From Anaerolineae bacterium (GTDB lineage Bacteria; Chloroflexota; Anaerolineae; Promineifilales; Promineifilaceae), in NCBI GenBank assembly GCA_023384415.1, contig JAHDWJ010000003.1, forward strand, positions 62,001 to 126,000: 64,000 nucleotides of DNA, written 5' to 3'. Each line of letters starts with the position of its first letter. Position 1 is the first letter of the stretch. Position numbers and translations under genes: made by a program. Shown one piece after another: positions 18,045 through 27,541 of this stretch. Below the pieces are notes generated by a model. The model had not been told where the DNA came from. It saw only the letters and a list, made by a program, of their open reading frames with translations, and searched no databases.

Positions 18045-21000
18045 CTAACGGTTAACGACCAACCGCCGGCCCCAGGCTGTCCCCAGCACCAGGAGAATGA
18101 GGGCAAGGGCGATAAGAATGGGCGCGGCCGCGTTTCCTTTCACCCCCATCCCTTGCAAGGTAATCGCTGTAGGGGTAAAGAACCAGACATAATCCTCAAC
18201 CTCTCCCCCCACACCGGCGCCGGTAGGCATTGAAGCCAATGGTACCAACGGTTCTGTAGGGCTGTCATACAGACGGCAGCGAGCTGGCAGGCCATCGGTG
18301 CCAATCGTAGCCGTGACGGGAATCGTCACACCTATATCATTGACACCGACAATCACTGGAGCATTGATGATCAGCTCATTACCGGTGGCATCAAAGCTGC
18401 CATCCCGGTTCCAATCCACCCAGCAGGCCAGCCAGGCCGGGTCAGCCCCGCTGCTGCGTGTCACCGTCGCCCGGATGGTAACATTCCCCCCTGGCGTCCA
18501 GGAACCGCTGATCCGCTGAATGCCATCATCGCTGCCATCATCTGTGCCTGGGGCAAAAGTACGGTCGGCTGTCCAGACTGTACCCAGACGCAACACCCCA
18601 TTGCCCGTGTGCCAGGCATTGCCATAACTGGGATCTAAGTCGCCAAAATCATACCCATAAATACCTACCAATATTGGACTATGATCTGATGAACGATAGG
18701 CATCAGCGTTATACAAACTTATCACCTGTCCGGGAGATTTGAACTCCTCATTATAGTCCAGCGTTCTCGGCTCATCCCCATTAATCCCCCAAACGGTCAC
18801 TCCTGTTAACTGCGGCAGCAAAGAAGCCGAAGACAGAGCATGATCCAAATAACCGGCCTGGCCATTAAAAATGTAGGTAAAAGGAGTGGTGCCTAGATAG
18901 CTGCTCAATAAATTGGTCATCCCGGCACTGGCCAATGTTGTGATGGGGTCCTCTAAAGCATACGCATTCAGATCACCAATGATCAGCACATCATTATCCC
19001 CCGTCGTAGGAATAATCATACCCGTGATAAAGGTCAACAGTTGTGCCGCCTGTTGGGTACGCCGATCATTGAAACATCCCTGACCATCTAATTGATCCTG
19101 ATCCGCTCCGGCGGCCCCACCACACCCTTTTGATTTGAAATGGTTGACTAAAACGTTGAACCGCTCACCAGTTACATTCACCTCAAACAGTTGGGACAAA
19201 GGGGGGCGATCAAAGATAGCTGAGCCATCACTTAACGGTAGACCAATGGGTGTCACCCGTGCGGGCCGATAAATGAACGCCACTTTGATCGCGTCACTAC
19301 CTAAGGGGAAGGCTGATATTTTGGTGTATGTGTCTGTCCCCGCAATCACATTCAAACCAGCAACCAGATCATCTAAGGCCGCATCACTGGCATGATTCTC
19401 CATTTCCATTAAACCGATGACATCAGCATCTAAGGCAAGAATCGCCTGAATAATTTTGTCCCGTTGGCGAGTAAATTCGTCGGCGGAATCTGCGCCGCGA
19501 CAACCCTGATTAGCCAGCGGTCCACAGATGAGAGTACCGGTATCAATGGTACTGAAATAGTTCAACACATTAAGGCTGGCAACCCAAATAGTGCCATCTA
19601 CATCATCTGGGGCAGCCGGGCGGGGGTTGCTCTCAGTAAAAGTCACAGTTCCCACCGGCTGGATGCGATATTGGGCAAACCGTTGATCCAGAACCCCTGT
19701 TAGCGCGGCCACTGAATCCCCAATACGCAAGCTGTTGACCGCCGTTAGGCCAGGTGCGGGATGAACAATGGGGTCGCGGTTCTGTTGGGTATTGGCATCA
19801 TCAAGCAAGATGGTATTCAGGGCGAAATTGGTGAGAAAGCTGGCATAACCAGCCACACTGGGGGCATTGTTATGGGTGAATTGATATTGGATGTTGTTTG
19901 CAGATAACAGCACCTCCCCAAAACGGCCTAAATTAAAATGCTCGGTCACGTAAAGGGTCTGGGGAATGGTAATCAGCATCCCTTCATACGGTTCCCAGGC
20001 ATCCACAGAAGCCATAGGCATTGTGACAACCACTGGCGTGGGCAATAGGTTGCCACTGCTGCAAACGATTAACTCTGTTGCTGGAGATATCTGTGTGAGC
20101 AGAGCTCCATCTGAATTAAACTCAATGACTGTCCCCATAATACGTACTAAATCTCCTACGGCTACGGGGAACGTGTTGTTGAAAACATAGATACCTTCAG
20201 AAGTTGCAGCCGACGCATCAGCGTGAGCATCTTCTTCTTGAATAAAGAACCCACCCATTTCCGAGGGGGTATTTTGGAAATCAGCCGTGACAATCCCTTC
20301 AATCACCTGAACGGTTCCCACAAGCGGGCTGGCTAAACCGCTGCCCTGGATGGTGTGGATGCGTAGCTCGTTGCCATCGCCACAACTACCAATGGTTCCA
20401 GCCACTGTCTCAAAGGAGAATGAATAGTTCGCCCACATGTTATCGGGAGAGCCATCTATATCCGTGACCTGGCTGGCAAATATGGTGACGGTGCAAGTTT
20501 CACTGGGATCAAAATCAGCCGTCGGGGTGAGGATATAACTGTTGGTTGGGGGGGTGCCTGTAACAACAGCCGGGTGGTTACCGCTTTGGGTGCAGGTAAT
20601 GTCAAACCAGGTTCCGGTGACGTTGACATCTTCACTGAAGGTTATGGTGATGGGACTGTCAAGAAGGACGTTTGTTGCTCCATTGGTTGGGATGGTGTTG
20701 ATGACAGCAGGGGGGACATCGCCGCCGGTGCAGCTGTAAAAGAGGGAATGGGTATTGCGGGGCGCGGCCGCGGCAGTGAAAAAGTCATTCCCATTTTGGT
20801 CCGTATCTTGACAGCCGCTCTGCTGGCGGAAACCGGCATTGGTTGCGCTTAACCCAGGCGCGGCCGCGGCCCCTTCATAACATATAGCTGTCCCATACCC
20901 AACTAAATCAACGATAGCAGCATGAACACAACCATCAGGCAAGGTCATGGTGCTGTTAACCAGGGCAACTTTGCCTGCTCCGACCGCCATATTGATGGTA

Positions 21001-22307
21001 CCAATGGCATCTGGAGCAGGTAAGGGGGTTGAACCACTCCCGCCACCGCTGGCTTGCTGCACCAAATAATACTGCCCTGGAGCAATATCGCCGCTCAGAT
21101 TGGTGCGGCCGCTCCAGGTTGTATTTCCCATTGGACCATATTGCACTGACCAACCAGCAAGGTTAATTGTAGTTGTACCAGCATTAAATAGTTCAATGTA
21201 ATCATGGGTATAGACCGAGCCAGCATTGCCACCTCCACCGTATACCTGACTGATACGGAGATCATTACTGGTCGGCGCGGCCGCGGTCGTAAAATTAAAA
21301 ACATAATCAGCCACCATGTTGTCTGGCGTTCCATCAACATCTTCCACCTGAGCCGCAAAGATAGTCACCGTGCAAAGTTCCCCAGGCTCAAAATCCTCGT
21401 CTGGGTCAAGGGTGTAACTATTTGTCGGTGATGTACCAGTGAAAGTAGCATCCACCAGGCCACTAACTGTACAATCAATCTCAAACCAGGGGTCCGTGAC
21501 ATTGACATCTTCGCTAAAAGTGATGGCAATATCAGCGTCTACAGCCACGCCTGTTGCCCCGTTGGTCGGGTTTGTCACAGAAACGGATGGTGGGGTATCA
21601 CCAGAGGAAACTGCTACCTGCACATTGTTTATGCCATACTCATCACGATTGCCACTACCGCTGACATCAGCTCCATTCCATCGCAAATAAAAACTATCCC
21701 CATTGGCAATTGTCAAGCCAGTTAAGGTTGTGAAGCGGGTAACAGATTGCCAACCTAAAGCATCATTAGCCTCAGGAGTGGTGAAATTCAAAGCTGGAAT
21801 GGCCGTATATATGGAATCGTTAAATGAATGAGCAAAATTAAGAGAATTTGCTCTTCCTTCATTATTTAGGTACCAAATCTCATAGGAAATGTCTAAATCA
21901 GTTATCATTGAACCTGTTGTATTCTGTATACGCAAAGTAATTGTTCCAGGATTGAAATCAGCTGCTGCAGGTTGAACACCTAAAATGATGTTGCCACTTC
22001 CAACATTAAACGCATAAACTCCACCGGTAGTAACCCCACCATTTGAACTGCCTCGGGCAAAGTCGCCTGTTGTGTGTGTGCCACCAAAAGTGCCATTTCC
22101 ATCACTCATGCCGGTTACGCGCCAAAAATCTGAATCTAGCTGCCCGGCCGCAGGTAACGGGGCAAAACCGGCGCCTGTAAAACTATCGAAATTTTCACTA
22201 AAGGGTAATGGGGCATTGGCATGAACCATTGTTGTCTGTGAGAAATTTATCCCCAAAAATAGAAAAATGCTAAAAATGATAAGGATCAATTTAGGTCTCT
22301 GAGTCAC
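18045..22307 (-). CDS. Large secreted ExeM/NucH-like extracellular nuclease with lamin-tail and Ig-like domains
   Basis: The GTG at 22307 is chosen as start because AAAGGAG lies 7 bases upstream and a signal peptide follows at once (LILIIFSIFLFLGINF). A longer frame from 22361 has no ribosome site. Domains in order: a jelly-roll-like region; a Big_5/SbsA Ig-like module (NPTNGATGVAVDADIAITFS); a lamin-tail domain (LRISQVYGGGGN, near residue 350); a second Ig-like module; an OB-like region; and an endonuclease/exonuclease/phosphatase domain (about 900-1230) with LNVLNYF, VIGLMEMENH, GDLNAYA and SSDHSPI. A GEVEDY module and a C-terminal hydrophobic anchor with basic tail end the protein. It probably degrades extracellular DNA at the cell surface. 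Confidence 0.88.
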   Translation of the reverse strand: MTQRPKLILIIFSIFLFLGINFSQTTMVHANAPLPFSENFDSFTGAGFAPLPAAGQLDSDFWRVTGMSDGNGTFGGTHTTGDFARGSSNGGVTTGGVYAFNVGSGNIILGVQPAAADFNPGTITLRIQNTTGSMITDLDISYEIWYLNNEGRANSLNFAHSFNDSIYTAIPALNFTTPEANDALGWQSVTRFTTLTGLTIANGDSFYLRWNGADVSGSGNRDEYGINNVQVAVSSGDTPPSVSVTNPTNGATGVAVDADIAITFSEDVNVTDPWFEIDCTVSGLVDATFTGTSPTNSYTLDPDEDFEPGELCTVTIFAAQVEDVDGTPDNMVADYVFNFTTAAAPTSNDLRISQVYGGGGNAGSVYTHDYIELFNAGTTTINLAGWSVQYGPMGNTTWSGRTNLSGDIAPGQYYLVQQASGGGSGSTPLPAPDAIGTINMAVGAGKVALVNSTMTLPDGCVHAAIVDLVGYGTAICYEGAAAAPGLSATNAGFRQQSGCQDTDQNGNDFFTAAAAPRNTHSLFYSCTGGDVPPAVINTIPTNGATNVLLDSPITITFSEDVNVTGTWFDITCTQSGNHPAVVTGTPPTNSYILTPTADFDPSETCTVTIFASQVTDIDGSPDNMWANYSFSFETVAGTIGSCGDGNELRIHTIQGSGLASPLVGTVQVIEGIVTADFQNTPSEMGGFFIQEEDAHADASAATSEGIYVFNNTFPVAVGDLVRIMGTVIEFNSDGALLTQISPATELIVCSSGNLLPTPVVVTMPMASVDAWEPYEGMLITIPQTLYVTEHFNLGRFGEVLLSANNIQYQFTHNNAPSVAGYASFLTNFALNTILLDDANTQQNRDPIVHPAPGLTAVNSLRIGDSVAALTGVLDQRFAQYRIQPVGTVTFTESNPRPAAPDDVDGTIWVASLNVLNYFSTIDTGTLICGPLANQGCRGADSADEFTRQRDKIIQAILALDADVIGLMEMENHASDAALDDLVAGLNVIAGTDTYTKISAFPLGSDAIKVAFIYRPARVTPIGLPLSDGSAIFDRPPLSQLFEVNVTGERFNVLVNHFKSKGCGGAAGADQDQLDGQGCFNDRRTQQAAQLLTFITGMIIPTTGDNDVLIIGDLNAYALEDPITTLASAGMTNLLSSYLGTTPFTYIFNGQAGYLDHALSSASLLPQLTGVTVWGINGDEPRTLDYNEEFKSPGQVISLYNADAYRSSDHSPILVGIYGYDFGDLDPSYGNAWHTGNGVLRLGTVWTADRTFAPGTDDGSDDGIQRISGSWTPGGNVTIRATVTRSSGADPAWLACWVDWNRDGSFDATGNELIINAPVIVGVNDIGVTIPVTATIGTDGLPARCRLYDSPTEPLVPLASMPTGAGVGGEVEDYVWFFTPTAITLQGMGVKGNAAAPILIALALILLVLGTAWGRRLVVNR

Positions 22308-22776
22308 GTTAAACTCCTTTGTTTTGGTGAATAGCTTGAGCAAATCATCAGACTGGCTCATAAACAATGGTATGTTTTAGCAGCCTGAATTGTGTGATCA
22401 GGGCACTAATCACAATACAGTTATTACAAAAAGTGCAAGCTACTGCTTTGTTTAGGTGGTGTCGGGCCAGTACAACTAATTGGGGACAATCGTAAAAACC
22501 CTGACATGCGGCCGCGATTATACCGTTAGCTAAAAAATTTATCGGTGCGAATCCCGTTAGAAAAGCGTTATGGGGATTAGGAGAGCGAAACAGTCACCCA
22601 ATCCCCAAAATCAGCGTTAATCTGCGGATACGTTCTTTGATAATTTTGCTTTACAACTTACAACAGTATCTTCTCAATAAGTTGGGGCAAACCTTCGGAT
22701 GGTTTGGGCAATGGACAAGCTCTTGGGTCAAACCTTCCGAAGGTTACACGTTTTACTGAGATGTTGCGTACAATAG
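22308..22776. other. 469-bp intergenic region with palindromic elements
   Basis: No gene is seen. It holds one GCGGCCGC (22508) and a hairpin with arms GGGGATT/AATCCCC (about 22573-22606) that could terminate the GH13 transcript arriving from the right on the minus strand. It also holds one copy of the CCTTCCGAAGG inverted-repeat element (22689-22745). A gapped TGTGAT...ATCACA pair near 22393-22414 is too widely spaced for a standard CRP site. Confidence 0.5.
22689..22745. repeat. CCTTCCGAAGG inverted-repeat element, copy A
   Basis: The ends AAACCTTCGGATGGTTT and AAACCTTCCGAAGGTT flank about 24 bp. It is the same design as copies at 59958 and 60291, with one arm partly degenerated. Confidence 0.75.
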
Positions 22777-24102
22777 CTAAAAGAAGATAGGTGGATAGAT
22801 ATGGGGATCGGGGTTGATGATGCCAGAATAGCGAAGGATGGCGGCCGCGTCCGGGACAGCCAGTTCCCCATCACGAACCTGGACGACGCGGCCGCTTAAA
22901 ACATCCTCATACTCCCCATCCGGCAGCGGCGTGGGGCAAAGGTCCACCACCCCGGCCACATTAAAAATACCCCACAAACCGGCCCCCTCCCCCTGCCACA
23001 TGGCCGTGAGCGCAGGCTGCGGCCGCAGCAAGGTAAACTGCCCGGCTATCTGAATCGGGTCCTTCTTCAACTGGGCTAACCGGGTCAGAAACGGTTGCAG
23101 CTCATACGCTCCCCATACCACCTTATCCAGTTCAAACAGGCTGGGCGTATGTCTGTTTTCCGCTTCCTGCCCCCCATAAATGAGAAACGCCCCCTCATTA
23201 AACGCCTGGAAAGCTGTCCAGGCCAACGCCTGATCCCGGCTGGGGGCCAACTGCATGATCCGGGGCTGATCATGGTTCTCCACACAGCGCATCTTCACCA
23301 GATGGGCCGGGTAAATCCCTTTCTGAAACCACAACGCCGAAACATAAAGTGGCACCATCTCCGGGTCACGCACCGCTTTAACAAAGAGCGGCCAGATATC
23401 ATAATCATACGAAAGGTCAAAAGCGGCGTGGATCTCCCCATCTGACCAGCCAGCCAGTCCCCGCCGCCGTCGGTCAACAATAAAATGGGTATGCACCGAC
23501 TCCGCCAGCCATAACACCCCTGGCTTCACCTTAGCCACCTCAGCCCTGGCCCGCTGCCAAAACGCCAGGGGCACAACTGAGGCCACATCACAACGGAACC
23601 CATCCACCCCCAGGTTTACCCATTGTTTGAGGGTTTCAATATGAAAATCCCATAATCCCGGATCATCGTACACCAGGTCAATAATATCACTCCACTCTGG
23701 CACAGTGGTCATGGGGCGGCCGGCCGCGTCCCGGTGATACCATTCCGGATGTTCCATCACCAGGTGAGAATCAGGTGAGGTATGGTTATACACCACATCA
23801 ATCATCACCTTCAACCCCAGGGCATGGGCATATTGGCAAAGCAGCTTAAACTCCTCTTTCGTGCCATATTCCGGGTTCACTTCCCGGTAATTACGGATGG
23901 CATACGGGCTGCCCATCATCCCTTTGCGCTCTACCTCGCCAATGGGGTGAATAGGCATAAACCAGATTACATCTACCCCCATCTCTTTGATCCGGGGGAG
24001 ATCGGCCACCACGTCGGCAAAAGTGCCGCTGCGGCCGTGATTACGGACATAAATTTCATAAATGACTAAATTGCCTACTGAGGATGGGGTGTCTAAAGCC
24101 AT
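22777..24102 (-). CDS. GH13 alpha-amylase-family glycosidase
   Basis: This is a 441-residue (beta/alpha)8 enzyme. Conserved GH13 regions are all visible: region I DVVYNHTS, region II GFRCDVASVV with the nucleophile Asp, region III LWLAESVH with the acid/base Glu, and region IV RCVENHDQPR with the transition-state Asp. It lacks a signal peptide, so it is probably cytoplasmic and acts on malto-oligosaccharides or trehalose/sucrose-like substrates. The ATG at 24102 has AAAGGA 7 bases upstream. The VOC gene upstream ends 15 bases before, so the two are an operon. Confidence 0.9.
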   Translation of the reverse strand: MALDTPSSVGNLVIYEIYVRNHGRSGTFADVVADLPRIKEMGVDVIWFMPIHPIGEVERKGMMGSPYAIRNYREVNPEYGTKEEFKLLCQYAHALGLKVMIDVVYNHTSPDSHLVMEHPEWYHRDAAGRPMTTVPEWSDIIDLVYDDPGLWDFHIETLKQWVNLGVDGFRCDVASVVPLAFWQRARAEVAKVKPGVLWLAESVHTHFIVDRRRRGLAGWSDGEIHAAFDLSYDYDIWPLFVKAVRDPEMVPLYVSALWFQKGIYPAHLVKMRCVENHDQPRIMQLAPSRDQALAWTAFQAFNEGAFLIYGGQEAENRHTPSLFELDKVVWGAYELQPFLTRLAQLKKDPIQIAGQFTLLRPQPALTAMWQGEGAGLWGIFNVAGVVDLCPTPLPDGEYEDVLSGRVVQVRDGELAVPDAAAILRYSGIINPDPHIYPPIFF

Positions 24103-24116
24103 AAGGGGTTCCTTTA

Positions 24117-24485
24117 TCAAAATGCAGCCTCAATAAATTCGACCCGGTTGCCAAACGGATCACGAAACTCAAACCGATTATACCCAGGGATAGGGATGGA
24201 GTCGGCTATGGGCAGGCCGTAAGCCGCGATTTTGGCCTGCCAACCCCACACATCGGTCACGGTGTAGGCGATATGGGCTTTGGTGGCCGCCCGGTTGACC
24301 CCGTCTTCGCTGCCCACATGAATTTGTTGTGCCCCAATTTGCAGCCAAAACCCGCCCCGCCCCTTGAGGGAATCTGGTTTTTCCACTTCCGACAAACCTA
24401 GAAAATCTCGATAAAACGCCCTGGCTTCAGCCTCGGCGCCTTTGGGAATGGTGAGTTGGACATGGTGAATTGTTTCGACTGACAT
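24117..24485 (-). CDS. VOC-family (glyoxalase/bleomycin-resistance-like) protein
   Basis: The 122-residue protein has the two beta-alpha-beta-beta-beta modules of the vicinal-oxygen-chelate fold. Metal-ligand candidates are the His of HHVQLTIP, the His of QIHVGSE, the His of AHIAYTV and the Glu of NRVEFIE. The start at 24485 follows AAAGAGGG. The substrate is unknown. It is first in an operon with the GH13 gene and shares a divergent upstream region with the DUF2089 gene. Confidence 0.85.
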   Translation of the reverse strand: MSVETIHHVQLTIPKGAEAEARAFYRDFLGLSEVEKPDSLKGRGGFWLQIGAQQIHVGSEDGVNRAATKAHIAYTVTDVWGWQAKIAAYGLPIADSIPIPGYNRFEFRDPFGNRVEFIEAAF

Positions 24486-24600
24486 TTTGCCCTCTTTGTT
24501 AGCAGCCACAGATAGGTGGAATACGGTTCGGAAGGAAACACAGATAAACCCTTTAGTTGATTGCCCACCAACAACAATTTTATATGTTTTTGGCGAATAA

Positions 24601-24615
24601 ACCAAAATATTTGGT
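24601..24615. promoter_or_regulatory. Candidate operator (ACCAAA-N3-TTTGGT)
   Basis: A perfect inverted repeat ACCAAAATATTTGGT lies 19 bp before the -35 of the DUF2089 promoter. Further TTTGGC/ACCAAA half-sites lie at 24588-24623. Its position between divergent genes fits a regulator site. The cognate regulator could be the adjacent DUF2089 protein (inference). Confidence 0.45.
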
Positions 24616-24633
24616 AAATTTGGCAAATAATTG

Positions 24634-24662
24634 TTGACATGCAGCAAATTTTTGTGTATCAT
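24634..24662 (+). promoter_or_regulatory. Sigma-70-type promoter for the DUF2089 gene
   Basis: TTGACA at 24634-24639 and TATCAT at 24657-24662 are separated by 17 bp. TAAGGAG and the ATG follow within 25 bp. Confidence 0.75.
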
Positions 24663-24683
24663 GCCAAACATAAGGAGTCAACC

Positions 24684-25076
24684 ATGCGAAAACTGATTGA
24701 GCAATGCCCGGCCTGTGGCGGGGAGATGATTGTGACACAGCAAAGCTGCATCCGTTGTGATACGTCGGTATCAGGGCGGTTTAAGCCTGATATTTTTTCT
24801 CGGCTATCAACGGAGAGTCTCAATTTTATCATCGTTTTTGTCAAGAACCGGGGCAATATCAAGGAGATGGAACGAGAGTTAGGTCTCTCTTACTGGACCA
24901 TCCGCAACCGGTTGAATGAGGTGATTGCTGAGTTGGGTTTTGAGACAGAAGGTGAGGACGCGGCCGCGACCCAATCTACACGTCAACGCCAGGAAATTTT
25001 GGCCCGTGTGGAAGCTGGGGAACTCACCGTCGCCGAAGCCACAACCCAACTAGAACAGCTGCGACCTATCGCCTGA
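24684..25076 (+). CDS. DUF2089-family zinc-ribbon/HTH regulator
   Basis: This 130-residue protein has an N-terminal zinc ribbon (CPACGG...CIRC, residues 8-25). A helix-turn-helix-like segment follows (ESLNFIIVFVKNRGNIKEMERELGLS), with FLKxRGNIKE-type sequence characteristic of DUF2089. A C-terminal SHOCT-like helix pair (EILARVEAGELTVAEATTQL) ends it. The ATG at 24684 has TAAGGAG upstream. The same C-terminal motif opens the next gene's protein, so the two are probably a regulator/partner pair. Confidence 0.88.
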   Translation: MRKLIEQCPACGGEMIVTQQSCIRCDTSVSGRFKPDIFSRLSTESLNFIIVFVKNRGNIKEMERELGLSYWTIRNRLNEVIAELGFETEGEDAAATQSTRQRQEILARVEAGELTVAEATTQLEQLRPIA

Positions 25077-25170
25077 AAAACCCCTGTTTAACTTTAACCA
25101 TCAACCCATTTTAATCACGGCCGCCCGGACGGCAGCTTAAACACGCCCGGCGGCCGCAGGAGCAAGAGAC

Positions 25171-26334
25171 ATGTTCGCTTATCAACAAGAACGTACCGCG
25201 ATTTTAGAAATGTTAGCCAAAGGCAAAATCAATGCCGAAGAGGCCGGCCGCCTGCTGGATGCCCTGGGGGGAACGGCAGCCTCAGAACCAGCCAAAGCTG
25301 CCGAATTTATCGGCCGACCGGGTCCCCCCCCTCGCCCAGCGATGCCCCCCATGCCGCCGATGCCGCCGATGCCCCCCACGCCGCCTACCCCACTGAACAT
25401 TTTATCCCCACGCGGCCGCCAGCGGGGGCGCCACGATCTACACCGGGTCTCGGAAAAGTATGCGGACGCATTGGCCGCTGTCGGGTTAACCGATCTGGAC
25501 GAGGATGATCTGTGGCATCTACAAAACCACCATGTTCGACCAGAATATATTCGTCAACTTCAGGCAGCCGGCTTAGAAAACTTAGAGGTAGAAGATATTG
25601 TTCAATTCGCTATTCACCGTATCCGGCCCGAACTGATTCGCAGCTTAAAAGAGTTGGGGCTGGCCGATTATGATACTGATGACCTTGTTCAATTAGGCAT
25701 ACATAATGTCCGACCAGAGATGATCCAAACGCTGCATAAAATGGGGTTTACCAATCTCAGCATCCAGGACATTGTACAGTTGGCGATCCACAATATCCGC
25801 CCAGAGTTGATCATGGCGGTTCGCGGGGCCGGCCTCACTCATTTGAGCATTGAAGATGTCGTTCAATTGGGCATTCACAATATCCGCCCAGAAATGGTGA
25901 GCGAAATCCGGCAAAATTGGCCTGATGCCTCGCTGGATGATATTGTGCAGATGGGAATTCACAACGTGCGCCCAGAGTTGGTAAAGGACCTAAAGCAGAT
26001 GGGGTTTACCAATGTGACGGTCAATGATTTAGTAGAGATGGCGATTCATGGAGTCACACGCAAATATGTAGCGACTATCCGGGAGTTGAATCTGCCTGAT
26101 TTGACCATTGAAAAGCTGGTGGAAATGAGAATTCAGGGGGTCTCGCGGACGTATGCTCAGGAAATGGCCGCTCTAAATTTGCCTGATTTCTCTGCCGATC
26201 AATTAATTGAGCTGCGCCTTCAGGGAGTATCCGTTAAATTCGCCCGGCAAGTGCAAGAGAAAGAGGGAAAAGGGCTAACTGCGGCCGCGCTGATTGAGTA
26301 TTACCAATCAGGCGAATGGGATGATGAAGAGTAA
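25171..26334 (+). CDS. SHOCT-like protein with about ten 28-residue IHNIRPE repeats
   Basis: The 387-residue protein starts with a SHOCT-like helix pair (ILEMLAKGKINAEEAGRLLDAL), similar to the C-terminus of the upstream DUF2089 protein. A Pro/Met-rich linker (PPMPPMPPMPPTPP) follows. From about residue 88 to 370 there is a tandem array of about ten units of roughly 28 residues, of the form L-D-DIVQLGIHNIRPEMI-LK-GF. This is a likely alpha-solenoid or hairpin stack for protein binding. Comparable (V/I)HGVTPEFI repeats occur in some anti-repressor and metallopeptidase-linked proteins (family knowledge). There is no signal peptide. Function unknown. Confidence 0.8.
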   Translation: MFAYQQERTAILEMLAKGKINAEEAGRLLDALGGTAASEPAKAAEFIGRPGPPPRPAMPPMPPMPPMPPTPPTPLNILSPRGRQRGRHDLHRVSEKYADALAAVGLTDLDEDDLWHLQNHHVRPEYIRQLQAAGLENLEVEDIVQFAIHRIRPELIRSLKELGLADYDTDDLVQLGIHNVRPEMIQTLHKMGFTNLSIQDIVQLAIHNIRPELIMAVRGAGLTHLSIEDVVQLGIHNIRPEMVSEIRQNWPDASLDDIVQMGIHNVRPELVKDLKQMGFTNVTVNDLVEMAIHGVTRKYVATIRELNLPDLTIEKLVEMRIQGVSRTYAQEMAALNLPDFSADQLIELRLQGVSVKFARQVQEKEGKGLTAAALIEYYQSGEWDDEE

Positions 26335-26337
26335 GCC

Positions 26338-26358
26338 GTCGGTTGTCAGTTGTTAGCT
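26338..26358 (+). repeat. GTYRGTT heptamers
   Basis: Three units GTCGGTT, GTCAGTT and GTTAGCT lie between convergent genes. Confidence 0.65.
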
Positions 26359-26380
26359 GCGTACCGCCCACACGCAAAGG

Positions 26381-27304
26381 CTACCTGAGTTGTTTTAACA
26401 TCAAGATACGGCGTTGGGGTCGTGGGGTGAAGCCGAGGGGTATTAACAGAGGTGCGGCCGCGTCAAAATGTCCGGTACTGCCCAAATGTAAATCAATCGG
26501 CCCCCACCTGGCCCCCGCCTGATCTAACATAAGCTGCACCACTCCTGGCAAAATCCCGTTGTGTCCCCAGCCATCAGGGTGCAGCAGCAAAATCAACATT
26601 GTTCCCCGCTCCCCACCATTGGCCCAGCCGTACCCAATCTCCCGCCCCTGCCAGAGGCAGCGATACTCCTGCCCCTGGGTAGGGCGTGGGAGTGGGTATT
26701 CGGCCCTCACGATGGCCGCCGCCCAGGCATCCCCCACTTCCTGCTCTAAAGTAATATATTTCTGGTATAAGGTGCGGCCGCGGCCCCACACATTGGCTAA
26801 CTGCACCTCTGAATGTACCGGACACCGGGGCCACCGTTCCCCTTCCCACCGCCAAAAAGAAGGATGGTACGGCTGATACCCCAGCCGCAAATAAAGCGAT
26901 TGGGCCGGATCATTGTCTGCATCTACTTGCAGCGCGGCCCACCCCTTCCCCTGCCGCTGTATCTTATGCTCCAGGTACCCCATCAGGGCATACCCCAGCC
27001 CCAGGCGGCGGAACGGGTGATGGACAACAACATTATAGATATAACCGGATTGCGGCCGCAGGCTAACAAAAGCAAACGCCGCAATCTGCCCCCCACGCAT
27101 CACCTTATACCCCAACCCCGACCGGAGTAGATAAAAAGGAATCGAAACATGCCCTAGCAGCCGTGCCCACCAGGTGCGGGTCATCGCCGTAAATTCCCGA
27201 TCAACCCCCGTCATATTGGCAAACACCAGCCGGGTCACCTCAAACAAATCCGTTACCCGAACTGGCTCAATCTCGGTCCATGCTTCATCCCAGTTAGCCA
27301 CCAT
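26381..27304 (-). CDS. GNAT-family N-acetyltransferase
   Basis: The 307-residue protein has one clear GNAT domain at about residues 15-155. The acetyl-CoA pyrophosphate loop is VVVHHPFRRLGLGYALM, and LQVDADNDPAQSLYLRLGY is the usual beta5 motif. The C-terminal half (to ILMLKQLR) looks like a second, degenerate GNAT fold without a clear Q/RxxGxG loop. The substrate is unknown. It is convergent with the repeat protein gene. Confidence 0.82.
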   Translation of the reverse strand: MVANWDEAWTEIEPVRVTDLFEVTRLVFANMTGVDREFTAMTRTWWARLLGHVSIPFYLLRSGLGYKVMRGGQIAAFAFVSLRPQSGYIYNVVVHHPFRRLGLGYALMGYLEHKIQRQGKGWAALQVDADNDPAQSLYLRLGYQPYHPSFWRWEGERWPRCPVHSEVQLANVWGRGRTLYQKYITLEQEVGDAWAAAIVRAEYPLPRPTQGQEYRCLWQGREIGYGWANGGERGTMLILLLHPDGWGHNGILPGVVQLMLDQAGARWGPIDLHLGSTGHFDAAAPLLIPLGFTPRPQRRILMLKQLR

Positions 27305-27406
27305 CCTATCATTGTATCATTCGCTCCGCGCTTTAACGATTGTCTGGTCAAACAAGCAGCAGAGCAGCAGAGATCACCTTGTCAGGCCAATCTTCTTCAT
27401 GGTATA

Positions 27407-27436
27407 CTGCTCACAGGTACTAGTACCTATGAGCAG
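27407..27436. repeat. 30-bp near-perfect palindrome
   Basis: The arms CTGCTCA-C-AGGTAC and GTACCT-A-TGAGCAG meet at a central TA, with only one mismatched pair. It lies about 110 bp upstream of the response-regulator start. It could be an operator or a cruciform/hairpin. It runs directly into GCAGTTA-type heptamers. Confidence 0.7.
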
Positions 27437-27508
27437 TCAGCAGTTAGCAGTCTAACTTGTTGTCAAACCATGACTGATCGCTGCTCACAGATCGCTGCTC
27501 ACTACCTA
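27431..27508 (+). repeat. GCAGTTA and GATCGCT/GCTCACA heptamer arrays
   Basis: Units gcagtca, gcagtta, gcagtct (27432-27452) and later gatcgct, gctcaca, gatcgct, gctcact (27477-27504) lie in the leader of the response-regulator gene. Confidence 0.7.
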
Positions 27509-27541
27509 TTGACAATAGTCACTACTCATCAGGAGAGAGCC

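Noticed and set aside
22393..22414. CRP-like site TGTGAT...ATCACA upstream of the secreted nuclease
   Set aside because: Spacing between half-sites is too long for CRP and no CRP gene is in the window.
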